DNA of 64,000 bases from Cryomorpha sp963748925. Its GTDB lineage: Bacteria; Bacteroidota; Bacteroidia; Flavobacteriales_D; Cryomorphaceae. The stretch spans positions 1 to 64,000 of the forward strand of contig CAVVKG010000005.1 of NCBI GenBank assembly GCA_963748925.1, given 5' to 3'. A program made the position numbers and the translations under genes. Below the pieces are notes generated by a model. It had not been told where the DNA came from. It made no database searches and worked only from the letters and a program-made list of their open reading frames with translations. How positions within the stretch are numbered: the first letter of the stretch is position 1; every line of letters begins with the position of its first letter. Shown here piece by piece: positions 8,407 to 16,766 of this stretch.

Positions 8407-10533
8407 TTACAATTTCAACGAAAGTTGAATGCGCTTGCGAGCGACATCCACGCTTACCACCTTTACTTCAAGCTGTTGATTGAGTTTCACGATTTCATTC
8501 GGGTCGCTCACAAACCTGTCGGCCATTTCACTTACGTGAATTAAGCCATCCTGCTTCACGCCTACATCAACGAAAGCCCCAAAGCCAGCAATATTGGTTA
8601 CAATACCCGGTACAACCATACCCTCCTGCAAATCTTCCACCTTGCGCAGCCGCGGATCAAAGCTGAATATTTTGGCTTTTCCGCGTGGATCGCGGCCTAT
8701 TTTACCAAGCGAGTCAATGATGTTTTTTAAAGTTGGTAATCCTGTATCATCGGTTACATAGCGTCTCAGGTCAACCGCCTCCAGTGCCGATTTTGCTCCC
8801 ACCAGTTCGTCTATTGACTTCTTTAAATCCTTGGCCATTCTTTTTACCACTCCATAGCTTTCAGGGTGTACCGCCGAATTATCCAGTGGGTTTTTCGCAT
8901 CAGAAATTCGCAGGAAGCCCGCCGCCTGTTCAAAGGCTTTCGGACCGAGGCCTTTTACCTTTTTCAGTGCTTCGCGACTTTCGAAAACTCCGTTTTCATT
9001 TCGATATTCCACAATGTTTTCAGCGAGTTTTGGTCCCAGTCCTGATACGTAACTGAGTAAATGTTCACTGGCAGTATTAAGCTCCACTCCTACCTGATTT
9101 ACCACACTTACCACAGTCTGATCAAGCGATTCTTTCAACTTATTCTGATCTACATCGTGCTGATACTGCCCTACGCCGATGCTTTTCGGATCAATCTTAA
9201 CCAGCTCTGCCAGCGGATCCATCAGCCGCCGGCCAATGCTTACCGCTCCTCGAACTGTTACATCATAATCGGGAAACTCTTTACGTGCAATGCTCGACGC
9301 TGAATAAATTGAGGCTCCCGCTTCATTTACCACATAAACCTCAACATTATTGCGAAACCGCACCCGCTGTCTGATGAAATCTTCGGTTTCACGGCCGGCC
9401 GTTCCATTTCCAATTGCAATTGCTTCTAGCTTATAGCTCTCTACTAGTTGACCTACTTTTGCAGCAGCCTGGCTGGTTTCGCGCTGTGGCGGATGCGGAT
9501 AAATATTTTCATTGTGAAGCAATTGACCCTGCGCATCGAGGCACACCGTTTTGCACCCACTTTTAAATCCGGGATCGATTGCGAGCGTGCGCTTCTGCCC
9601 AACCGGCGCAGTGAGCAGTAGCTGCCGCAAATTTTCTGCAAATACAGAAATGGCCTGATCATCTGCCTTTTCTTTGCTTTCCGACTTAAATTCGGTTTCA
9701 ATTGATGGTTTTAATAGGCGCTTGTAAGCATCTTTTACCGCCAGCTCTACTTGTTCACCAGCCTGATTTCCGCTTTTTACAAAAATTCGGTTTAGCTCCT
9801 TCAAGGCTTCCTCTTCGGGTGGAGAAATAGCTACGCGTAAGAACCCCTCACTCTCAGCACGACGAATGGCCAGCAATCGATGGCTGGGAATGCGTTGGAG
9901 CGGTTCTGAAAATTCGAAATAATCGCGGTATTTCTCCGCTTCGGTTTCTTTTCCCTTTACGAGTTTGGCTGTTATGGCTGCCTTTCGGCGAAAAAGGCGG
10001 CGCACGGTTTCGCGGGCACGCTGACGCTCACTCACCCACTCAGACATGATATGGCGGGCGCCTTCGAGGGCTTCTTCCACGTTCGAAATATTTCCCTTAA
10101 CAAACCTTTGAGCCAGCTGCCCTACATTGCCCGTTTCTTGCTTCATGATAGCTCCTGCGAGCGGTTCCAACCCATTTTCACGAGCCACCGAAGCTTTTGT
10201 TTTTCGTTTTGGCTTAAAGGGCAGGTATAGATCTTCGAGTTCGGTAAGCGACCAGGAATTCGCGATTTGTCTCTTGAGTTCATCTGTTAAAAGTCCCTGT
10301 TCCGAAATGCTCTCCAGAATAAACGCCCGTCGTTTTTCAAGCTCAAGAAGTGCGGCATTCTCTTTTTGAATGGCTGCAATTTCCACTTCATCGAGTCCGC
10401 CGGTGCGCTCCTGCCGATAGCGCGCAATAAATGGGATGGTTGCGCCTTCCGCAAAAAGGGCGAGCGTATTTGCTACCTGTTTGGTAGAAATATTGAGACT
10501 TTTGGAAATTATGGGAACAAGGGTTTGAGACAT
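8407..10533 (-). CDS. tex: Tex-family S1 RNA-binding transcription accessory protein
   Basis: A 708-residue cytoplasmic protein with the full Tex architecture: N-terminal helical domain (NTLALFAEGATIPFIARYR at about residues 22-40, and RTGGLDE), a YqgF-like RNase H fold (TLAIDPGFKSGCKTVCLD near 320-337), helix-hairpin-helix motifs (LLSYVSGLGPKLAENIVEYR and VKGLGPKAFEQAAGFLRI near 500-550) and a C-terminal S1 domain (LQEGMVVPGIVTNIAGFGAF with VDVGVKQDGLIHVSEMADRF, about 635-675). Tex proteins bind nucleic acid and affect transcription and stress tolerance; the exact role is unsettled. Length is slightly below the usual 730-780. The gene is monocistronic, with a repeat-rich 3' region. Confidence 0.95.
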   Translation of the reverse strand: MSQTLVPIISKSLNISTKQVANTLALFAEGATIPFIARYRQERTGGLDEVEIAAIQKENAALLELEKRRAFILESISEQGLLTDELKRQIANSWSLTELEDLYLPFKPKRKTKASVARENGLEPLAGAIMKQETGNVGQLAQRFVKGNISNVEEALEGARHIMSEWVSERQRARETVRRLFRRKAAITAKLVKGKETEAEKYRDYFEFSEPLQRIPSHRLLAIRRAESEGFLRVAISPPEEEALKELNRIFVKSGNQAGEQVELAVKDAYKRLLKPSIETEFKSESKEKADDQAISVFAENLRQLLLTAPVGQKRTLAIDPGFKSGCKTVCLDAQGQLLHNENIYPHPPQRETSQAAAKVGQLVESYKLEAIAIGNGTAGRETEDFIRQRVRFRNNVEVYVVNEAGASIYSASSIARKEFPDYDVTVRGAVSIGRRLMDPLAELVKIDPKSIGVGQYQHDVDQNKLKESLDQTVVSVVNQVGVELNTASEHLLSYVSGLGPKLAENIVEYRNENGVFESREALKKVKGLGPKAFEQAAGFLRISDAKNPLDNSAVHPESYGVVKRMAKDLKKSIDELVGAKSALEAVDLRRYVTDDTGLPTLKNIIDSLGKIGRDPRGKAKIFSFDPRLRKVEDLQEGMVVPGIVTNIAGFGAFVDVGVKQDGLIHVSEMADRFVSDPNEIVKLNQQLEVKVVSVDVARKRIQLSLKL

Positions 10534-10757
10534 CTTCGAAAAATAGACAAAATTAAAGTCTAATATTAGATAGCCAATATGAGATGGTGATTTTGTGAAA
10601 ACAAAAATCTCAGTAACGGTAGTTTTTAGGCACTTTCAAATCGATTCTGTTTTGTGAAACAAATTTGATAGAGGAAATCCAGAAAATGAATCATTATTTC
10701 ATGGTGCTATTTTTAAATATTTTAATTATAATTGAAAACATTTAAATAATAAAAACG

Positions 10758-11225
10758 ATGGAACAAACTTCTGATGTACTGGATAACAACCCCGCTGGTG
10801 GCAGTCAATTATCTTTAAGCCCAAATGCAATTGCTTTTTTAAAGGAAACCCGTAAATGGGCTAACTTTCTTTCGATACTGGGATTTATCGGTGTTGGTTT
10901 GATGGTATTATTTGGATTGTTTGCCGGGACCATTTTTAGCGCGGTGGCCAGTCAAATGGGATCACCTGTTGCAGGAATGCCAGGCTTTATGGGGGTGTTT
11001 TACATTTTTATTGCTCTTCTTTATTTCTTCCCTCTTTTATACCTCTATAAATTCGCCTCAAAAATGAAGATCGCGTTGAATACCGGTGACAATGCAACAC
11101 TGGAGGCCTCCTTTGAAAACCTTAAATCTCACTATAAGTTTATCGGAATCCTGGCGGTGATAATGCTCGGGTTCTATGTTTTAGCAGCATTATTTGGGGT
11201 TATTGCCGGTGCCGCGGCTTTTTAA
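10758..11225 (+). CDS. DUF5362-like membrane protein
   Basis: A 155-residue protein with an N-terminal cytoplasmic tail of about 25 residues and then LSPNAIAFLKETRKWANFLS, a conserved amphipathic lead-in that I associate with the Bacteroidota DUF5362 family. Three or four membrane segments follow (about residues 37-60, 78-98 and 128-153). Between them lies KFASKMKIALNTGDNATLEASFENLKSHYK in two blocks, which is typical of the family. Function unknown. The next gene, also a membrane protein, follows after 55 bases on the same strand and may be cotranscribed. Confidence 0.7.
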   Translation: MEQTSDVLDNNPAGGSQLSLSPNAIAFLKETRKWANFLSILGFIGVGLMVLFGLFAGTIFSAVASQMGSPVAGMPGFMGVFYIFIALLYFFPLLYLYKFASKMKIALNTGDNATLEASFENLKSHYKFIGILAVIMLGFYVLAALFGVIAGAAAF

Positions 11226-11280
11226 AAGGTTAAGTCTGTTAAACTCCGTTGGATTCAATTCTTAATTGACCATTTCTCAC

Positions 11281-11793
11281 ATGACCAAAAGGGATTTCTT
11301 TCGAACCGTAGTTAAGCTTTTTGGGCTCTACTCTGCTGTAACAGCTATTTTTTATATCGTTCCATCTAATTTGAGCTTCATACTTACTAGTGAGTATGAT
11401 TTTGCAATGGTTCTTTATTATTTATTTACCATAATCGTTTCCGTTTTTTTGTTCGTCTTTTTAATCTTCAAGGCAGATGAGGTTGTAAGCTTACTCAAAC
11501 TCGATAAAGGGTTTGACGATGATCAAATCCTATTCGGCGAGCTTAGCATCAAAAAACTTATCTCCTTTAGCTGTATTTTAATTGGTGGTTTTTTGATAGT
11601 AGATTATCTTATTCCATTTTTGAATACTGCAATTAATGCTTTCGCGAATACTGTAAGTTCATTGCCACCTGAATTTGCGGGAAGCGAAGTTTCAAATCAT
11701 TTTTATTTTAACTGGTTTAAGTCCGGAATAAGTGTGCTTTTGGGCTATCTATTAATTAGAAACGCTAGCTGGATTGGTGACAAGTTGAGTTGA
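11281..11793 (+). CDS. Unknown four-TM membrane protein
   Basis: About 170 residues, not recognised. The ATG at 11281 (MTKRDFFRTVVKLF) is preferred over an upstream TTG at 11266. Four hydrophobic segments are seen near residues 10-30, 43-65, 98-120 and 145-165 of the chosen start, with a charged loop (FKADEVVSLLKLDKGFDDDQ) between the second and third. The overall design, small with 4 membrane helices and an acidic cytoplasmic loop, is similar to its upstream neighbour, suggesting a pair. No catalytic motif is visible. Confidence 0.6.
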   Translation: MTKRDFFRTVVKLFGLYSAVTAIFYIVPSNLSFILTSEYDFAMVLYYLFTIIVSVFLFVFLIFKADEVVSLLKLDKGFDDDQILFGELSIKKLISFSCILIGGFLIVDYLIPFLNTAINAFANTVSSLPPEFAGSEVSNHFYFNWFKSGISVLLGYLLIRNASWIGDKLS

Positions 11794-11909
11794 CTCCTGG
11801 AATTTGATTATTGCATTTGTAATTTGAAGAGGTATCATGATATCAGATACTTTACAAATTTTAGATACTTAAAAAATGTCTATATTTCCACACAGAAAAA
11901 CTATCAACC

Positions 11910-12561
11910 ATGAAAAAGATCAATCAACTTCTTTTATTTGGAACTGCTTTATTGTTTCTTCCTCTTTTGCAATCATGCGAAGATGATGACGATAATCCTG
12001 GAGACGGCCCAACAGCAATAACTTATCCGCATACCATTGTATTCTCGCATTTTGAAAATGTCGACTTTGAGATGTGGACGAATGGTGCTGAAGTGAATAC
12101 TTCTGGACTTGATTTTTTTGATTTATCTGAAGATGAGGAGGATGCAGATGGATCATTATTATATGCTGAATACTATCAATCAATCCCGGGCTTTACTTTT
12201 ACAGAAGACTCGATTTTTCTGCAGATGTAGATGCTTCTGTTGAAATTTCCTTATTTTATTTCAAATGATTCTGTTTTTGCGGTTGTAGAATTATTTGGCT
12301 ATTGATACGATTTCTTATAATGTTTTCCTTGGTCTTGGTTCGGCTTCTCACTTAAAACTCGTGCAGGGTTTCCTCAGTTTTGTAACATTTACGTGGTGAG
12401 TTAACCATAATCATTGTGGTTCAACTTACAACAGGAGTTTTAAACTCTGGATTCTGTATGGATGAATATGGAATATATCTCTTGAAAATATTGAAGAAGG
12501 CGATACGCTTATTATCAACAATCGCTATGTTATTTTCAATAGATTATCAAATAATTGGTAA
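11910..12561 (+). pseudogene. Decayed lipoprotein gene with several frame breaks
   Basis: The intact start encodes a lipoprotein signal (MKKINQLLLFGTALLFLPLLQSC, Cys at residue 23) and an acidic EDDDDNPGDGP linker, then about 70 residues before a TAG at 12228-12230. Coding-like sequence continues beyond it but jumps frames: PYFISNDSVFAVVELFGY after the stop in the same frame, then DTISYNVFLGLGSASHL with LKLVQGFLSF in another frame, and finally ENIEEGDTLIINNRYVIF ending at a TAA at 12559-12561. Taken together this reads as one secreted protein of about 210 residues with at least three indels or stops. It resembles no family I know. Either a true pseudogene or a stretch of poor sequence. Confidence 0.65.
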
Positions 12562-12596
12562 TTGGGTAGACCCACAATTCATTGTGTATCTACGCA

Positions 12597-13894
12597 TTAC
12601 CTACGTCTATTCGCCAACAACGGTGGCGGTTCGCCGTTAAACGGATTACCGCGACCTATCGATCTGGCTTCCATTCCGGCGGCGCGCATTACCGCCCTGT
12701 CGCCGTAGCGCAACCGCATTTTGTCCATGGCCTGATAGAGGTTTACCATCTCTTCGGTATCGTCAAACATATTGATTTGATTTCCACCATTTACGAGGTG
12801 ACTGAACCTTACACCCACCATGCGCACCAGCACGCGACGGTTGTATAGCTTATCAAACATCTCCTTAACCCGTGGAATAATAATGTGATCGGCAGCGGTG
12901 TAAGGCACGCGCAATTGCATGGTTCGGGTATCGAAGTCGCTGTAGCGCACCTTTACAGTGATACAGGCCGTAAGCTTATCGCCCCGGCGCAGCTGGAAAG
13001 CCAGATTCTCTGCCATCGCTACAAGGATGCCCTTTAGCTTTTCCACATCGGTGGTGTCGCGATCAAAGGAACGCTCGGTACTTATGCTCTTCCGCTCACT
13101 GTATGCTACACCGGTGAGTTATCAATTCCATTGGCTTTTTTCCAAATTCCCTCCCCGTTCTTGCCAAGCACCCTGCTCATCATTTCTATCGGCATTTCCT
13201 GCACGGTATGGATTTTTTTCATTCCCAGATTGCACAGGGTTTGATACGTCTTTTGGCCTACCATGGGTATCTTTTTTACCGAAAGGGGAGCCAGAAAAGG
13301 CTTCTCTGTGCCGTGCTCTACGTAGAGCTGGTTATTGGGTTTGGCAATTCCCGTAGCTATTTTAGAAACCGTTTTATTAACCGACAGCCCAAAAGAAATG
13401 GGCAATCCCGATTCTTTCATAATCGTCTGCCGCAATTCGCTGGCAAGCTTTACACAGCCAAAAAACTTGTCCATCCCTGTAAGATCCACATAAAATTCAT
13501 CGATAGAAGCTTTTTCAAACAGGGGTACGCGTTCGCGAATAATCTCGGTTACAATTTGCGAGTGCTTGGTATAATTGGCTGAATTTCCGCGTATCACAAT
13601 TGCCTCAGGACAGAGTTGGCGGGCCATGCGCATAGGCATAGCGGAGTGCACGCCAAACTTGCGCGCCTCGTAGCTGCACGAAGCCACCACTCCCCTGTCG
13701 GTTACTCCACCAATAAGCACAGGCTTTCCATTGAGCCGGCTGTCGATAAGGCGCTCTACGGAGACGAAGAAGGTGTCGAGATCTAGGTGGGAAACAGTGT
13801 GGCGCGAAGCGCCAGTCCCGAGTCGCGAGTCGCTAGTCGCGAGTGGGTTGCGAGACGTTTCGTCATTAAGATATGTTTGATCATTCTCGTTCAT
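12597..13894 (-). pseudogene. dinB: DNA polymerase IV (Y family), frameshifted
   Basis: Two adjoining reading frames together make a DinB translesion polymerase. The upstream part (13894-13106) has LDLDTFFVSVE with the first metal-binding Asp, YEARKFGVHSAMP, SIDEFYVDLTG with the catalytic Asp-Glu, and VNKTVSKIATGIAKP, and stops at GIDNSPV. One base lower, the other frame continues as AYSERKSISTERSFD and runs to 12597 with the little-finger domain (TVKVRYSDFDTRTMQ, VRMVGVRFSHL). Restoring one G near 13108 joins SPV to VAYSERK, the expected family sequence. The N-terminus also has about 20 odd residues coded by a heptamer repeat (13811-13844). The gene follows an S24 repressor on the same strand, as is usual in this phylum. 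As read, only the catalytic part without the little finger is made. Confidence 0.85.
13811..13844. repeat. Heptamer (GAGTCGC) array inside the dinB 5' end
   Basis: On the plus strand the sequence repeats GAGTCGC with small variants (CGAGTCGCGAGTCGCTAGTC). It is preceded by a short perfect hairpin (TGGCGC-GAA-GCGCCA at 13800-13814). The array lies within the open reading frame of dinB and adds residues such as NPLATSDSRLGTGASRH between the start and the first conserved motif. It is inverted relative to the larger array at 13988-14114. Confidence 0.8.
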
Positions 13895-13987
13895 AATACC
13901 ATTCTTCCACTTCCGTGAATTTCTAATTCAACCCCATTAAAACTATTCTGATCCACTTACGGCCCTAACTAATCGAGTCAGTTTTTA

Positions 13988-14114
13988 AGCTTATTGCTCC
14001 CTCGTGACTCGTGACTCGCGACTCGCGACTCCTCCCAGCTTAGTGCTCCCTCGTGACTCGTGACTAGCGACTATTACCAGCTTAGTGCTCCCTCGCGACT
14101 CGTGACTCGCGACT
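13988..14114. repeat. Heptamer array between the S24 repressor and dinB
   Basis: Three units begin with AGCTTAKTGCTCCCTCG at 13988, 14037 and 14079 and continue with runs of GTGACTC/GCGACTC heptamers. The spacings, 49 and 42 bases, are multiples of seven, so length changes happened by whole heptamers. The same heptamer appears at 449-466 and 31535-31567, both just downstream of minus-strand genes. The array lies directly after the stop codon of the S24 repressor gene. Confidence 0.85.
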
Positions 14115-14122
14115 TGAACGGC

Positions 14123-14896
14123 TTACGGCTTGCTAGCGACTAACTTCTCCAGTCTTCCAATTGCACCAAGCACTTCCCTAAATCCTCCATTTCCCAAGGA
14201 ACTAAACGCCTCCAAATCAAAGCTCATCACTCCACGGGCTTTCCACACTTCCAGCACCTGCGATTGCTTGATGGTGTATGGCTTGAAATCGGTATTATCT
14301 GAGATCATTTCATACTGTCTACTTTCGGGAATGGTGCGCACTCGCTTAAACACAATGCCATCGTCTTTGGTGAGAAAAACATAGCGGTCATCGGTTTTTA
14401 GATTGGTCCAGTCTTGCACATACTCGCATATTACATACGCTTTTGGTGGGATGGGCATCATGCTCTCTCCTTCTATCTGAAAAACGCGGTAGGTTCTGTC
14501 GGCGGGCAATTCCGGAAAGGGCATGGAGAAATTGGGCAGGGTTGAAACATAGTCCAAATCGCCAAAACCATTTAGGTATCCCGCTGCGGCTTTTACCGGC
14601 ACCAGCGTTACGCGCTCTTCCTGCGTGTCGGCATCGATGGCTATGGGCAATATGCGCAAAGCTTTTCCAGAGGCATCGGCGCTGCTCACGCCCGTACTCA
14701 AATCGGTATTAAGCAATTGATCTATGCTGTACCCAAAAAACTCGGCCATCATTTGCAGCGTTTGAAGCCTTGGTTCGGCCCGGCCCTCCTCGTAAGCTCC
14801 TACTATCGGGCGCTTTAAACCCAGTCGCTGTGCCAAATCTGACTGCGTAAATCCCAGCTGCTTACGCAGATATCGAATATTCTGACTTAAATACAT
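14123..14896 (-). CDS. XRE-S24 LexA-like autocleavable repressor
   Basis: A 257-residue regulator. Residues about 6-60 are an XRE helix-turn-helix (IRYLRKQLGFTQSDLAQRLG, then KRPIVGAYEEGRAEP). After a linker comes an S24 peptidase-like domain: a plausible Ala-Gly self-cleavage site in VKAAAGYLNGF (about 100), the catalytic serine in GESMMP (about 145) and the lysine in IVFKRV (about 183). All elements for RecA-stimulated autocleavage are therefore present. Genes of this type lie next to dinB in many Bacteroidota and are thought to act as the local SOS-like switch. Here dinB is downstream on the same strand, 228 bases away, with a heptamer array between. The promoter region upstream contains a 16-copy heptamer array. 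Confidence 0.85.
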   Translation of the reverse strand: MYLSQNIRYLRKQLGFTQSDLAQRLGLKRPIVGAYEEGRAEPRLQTLQMMAEFFGYSIDQLLNTDLSTGVSSADASGKALRILPIAIDADTQEERVTLVPVKAAAGYLNGFGDLDYVSTLPNFSMPFPELPADRTYRVFQIEGESMMPIPPKAYVICEYVQDWTNLKTDDRYVFLTKDDGIVFKRVRTIPESRQYEMISDNTDFKPYTIKQSQVLEVWKARGVMSFDLEAFSSLGNGGFREVLGAIGRLEKLVASKP

Positions 14897-14953
14897 ATTC
14901 CTTGTTTTAAGCTGCTAATTTACGAATCATTCTAATAATATTAGCAAAAAAGT

Positions 14954-15065
<112 letters not shown>

Positions 15066-15158
15066 GAGAATATTTGGCGAGCGATGTTGGTTTTACACGT
15101 TTTGGAAATAAGCTTAAAGCTAAAAGTCTTCCGAATAGTAAAACGTGTAATTATTAGA

Positions 15159-15420
15159 CCCGTAGGGACGTCCTGTATTATAGCGGACGGTTTACGCCCT
15201 GCGGTTGTGAGAACGTTGCGCTAAGTTTAACCGTCCGTAAAGCAGATAACAAATATTCAAAGTGCCGTAGGCACGATCTATTTTACACTTGATGATTCAC
15301 GAACATTGAATTAAATCGTAATTGGAAAAATGTGTCGTCCCGAAGGGACTTTAAGAATGTTGCTTTTCTCTTGTACGGACGGTTAAAACCATCCGCTATA
15401 ACATAATTCATCCCTACGGG
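15159..15420. mobile_element. 262-bp MITE-like element with 35-bp inverted ends
   Basis: The left end (15159-15193, beginning CCCGTAGGGACG and continuing TTATAGCGGACGGTTT) matches the reverse complement of the right end (15386-15420, TTATAGCGGATGGTTT on the minus strand) at most positions. A second inverted pair lies inside (AACCGTCCGTA near 15229 and TACGGACGGTT near 15374). It has no coding capacity and no clear target-site duplication. It resembles palindromic intergenic elements that I know from Bacteroidota genomes, whose mobilising enzyme, if any, is not obvious here. Confidence 0.65.
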
Positions 15421-15558
15421 ATTTCAAAGCAACCTGCCCACCCCCATAAAGCCTCGTTACCCGGAACAATCAACACCTCTTGTATTTTTCACTAAATTCC
15501 CCTCCCAGGCAACCCTTTGCTAAAATAGAGACTCTAAGCTAATAGAAAGATAAAAATA

Positions 15559-16077
15559 TTGTACACGACCGAATCTGAAATACTTGATGGGTGTCGCAAT
15601 GGAGAACGCATTGCACAGAGGGCGTTGTACGATCAATATAAATCGCAGATGTACACGCTCGCCTATCGTATAACCGGAAATTTTGAAGATGCAGAGGATG
15701 CACTTCAAGAAGGATTTCTGAAGGTGTTTCGAAGCATTGACAGCTTTCGAGGCGACAGCAAAGCGGGCACATGGATACATACGATTATGGCGCGAACCGC
15801 TCTGGTACGCGTTAAAAACAAAATGCAGTTTACCGATCTGGAAATTGTTCCCGAGGTGGCAGATCAAAGCAACTATCTTTCTGTAGAGTCTGAGTACCTC
15901 GAAAAAGCCATCCTGGCGCTGCCCGATGGATACAGGAGCATTTTTACTCTCTACGAAATAGAGGGATTTAAGCACCGCGAAATTGCCGAGTTGCTCGACA
16001 TTTCTGAAAACACTTCAAAGAGCCAGTTGCACAAAGCAAAGCGGATGCTACAGGATAAACTCAAACCCGAAATGTGA
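15559..16077 (+). CDS. ECF-type RNA polymerase sigma factor
   Basis: A 172-residue sigma-70-family factor of the ECF group. Region 2 is at about residues 20-85 (ALYDQYKSQMYTLAYRITGN, then FEDAEDALQEGFLKVFRSI), and region 4 at about 115-165 (ALPDGYRSIFTLYEIEGFKH, then REIAELLDISENTSKSQLHKAK). No region 1.1 or 3, and no extra C-terminal domain. The start is a TTG at 15559 preceded by AGAAAGA; no in-frame ATG exists before region 2. The stop codon overlaps the next gene's ATG (TGATG), so expression is translationally coupled to the putative anti-sigma factor. It is the first gene of a six-gene chain reaching 21349. Confidence 0.9.
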   Translation: MYTTESEILDGCRNGERIAQRALYDQYKSQMYTLAYRITGNFEDAEDALQEGFLKVFRSIDSFRGDSKAGTWIHTIMARTALVRVKNKMQFTDLEIVPEVADQSNYLSVESEYLEKAILALPDGYRSIFTLYEIEGFKHREIAELLDISENTSKSQLHKAKRMLQDKLKPEM

Positions 16078-16766
16078 TGGCCGGAAGCGAGAAACAACAT
16101 ATAAAAGACCATTTGCCGAAGCATGAACCAGCGGAATCTGTCTGGGAAAAAATTGATGCCAAACTACAGGAAGAAACCGGCGATGATTCAATATCGAAGG
16201 CAGGCAATCTGAAAGGATTCTTACCTCAGCACCAACCGCAGGATGATTTATGGAATGCTATTTCCCACCAGCTTGATGCTGAAGAAATACGTGAAAATCT
16301 GCCAAAGCACGAGCCAAGGGAAGCACTCTGGACAAAGTTGGAGGCTAAAATCGAAGAGCCGGTTAGAAAGCGCAATTCAATTTTAAAATGGGCAGCAATA
16401 CTTGTGCTGGCGCTGGGATCAGCGTTGGTTTTTAACAATCTATCAAACGACAAACCGAAACTAGAATACCATGTAGAGTGGGATGAAGCCCCTGAACCAA
16501 CCCGTGCGGAGGACGACCGCACTGGTTCGGAGGGTATCGCAGGCAACGACCTGATTGAGCAATTGTGCCAACGTTCAAAAACCGTGTGTGAAACACCGGA
16601 ATTTAAAAATCTGGAGGAAGAATTAAAGCAACTCGAAAGTGATCGCGCTGAGATTGAAGCCCAGATAAATCCGTATGCCGACAACGCAAAACTTGAGCGT
16701 ATGCTGGTGCACATCGAGCTGGAGCACAGCAAAATAGTTAATGAAATGACTCGGAAATTACTGTGA
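16077..16766 (+). CDS. Putative anti-sigma factor with LPKHEP repeats
   Basis: About 229 residues. The cytoplasmic N-terminal 95 residues contain three tandem repeats of about 35 residues with the pattern LPKHEPxExxWxKIxxxL (HLPKHEPAESVWEKIDAKL, FLPQHQPQDDLWNAISHQL, NLPKHEPREALWTKLEAKI). A single membrane helix follows (about 100-120, ILKWAAILVLALGSALVF), then a periplasmic part with two Cys (LCQRSKTVCE) and a long C-terminal coiled-coil-like helix (EELKQLESDRAEIEAQ). Position after the sigma gene, overlapping starts and the topology argue for an anti-sigma role. There is no zinc-binding HxxxCxxC motif, so it is not a ZAS protein. Function is inferred from context. Confidence 0.7.
   Translation: MAGSEKQHIKDHLPKHEPAESVWEKIDAKLQEETGDDSISKAGNLKGFLPQHQPQDDLWNAISHQLDAEEIRENLPKHEPREALWTKLEAKIEEPVRKRNSILKWAAILVLALGSALVFNNLSNDKPKLEYHVEWDEAPEPTRAEDDRTGSEGIAGNDLIEQLCQRSKTVCETPEFKNLEEELKQLESDRAEIEAQINPYADNAKLERMLVHIELEHSKIVNEMTRKLL

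Noticed and set aside
8227..8544. A 105-codon plus-strand frame overlapping the tex 3' end
   Set aside because: It crosses the repeat region and the antisense strand of the tex S1 domain; composition is not coding-like.
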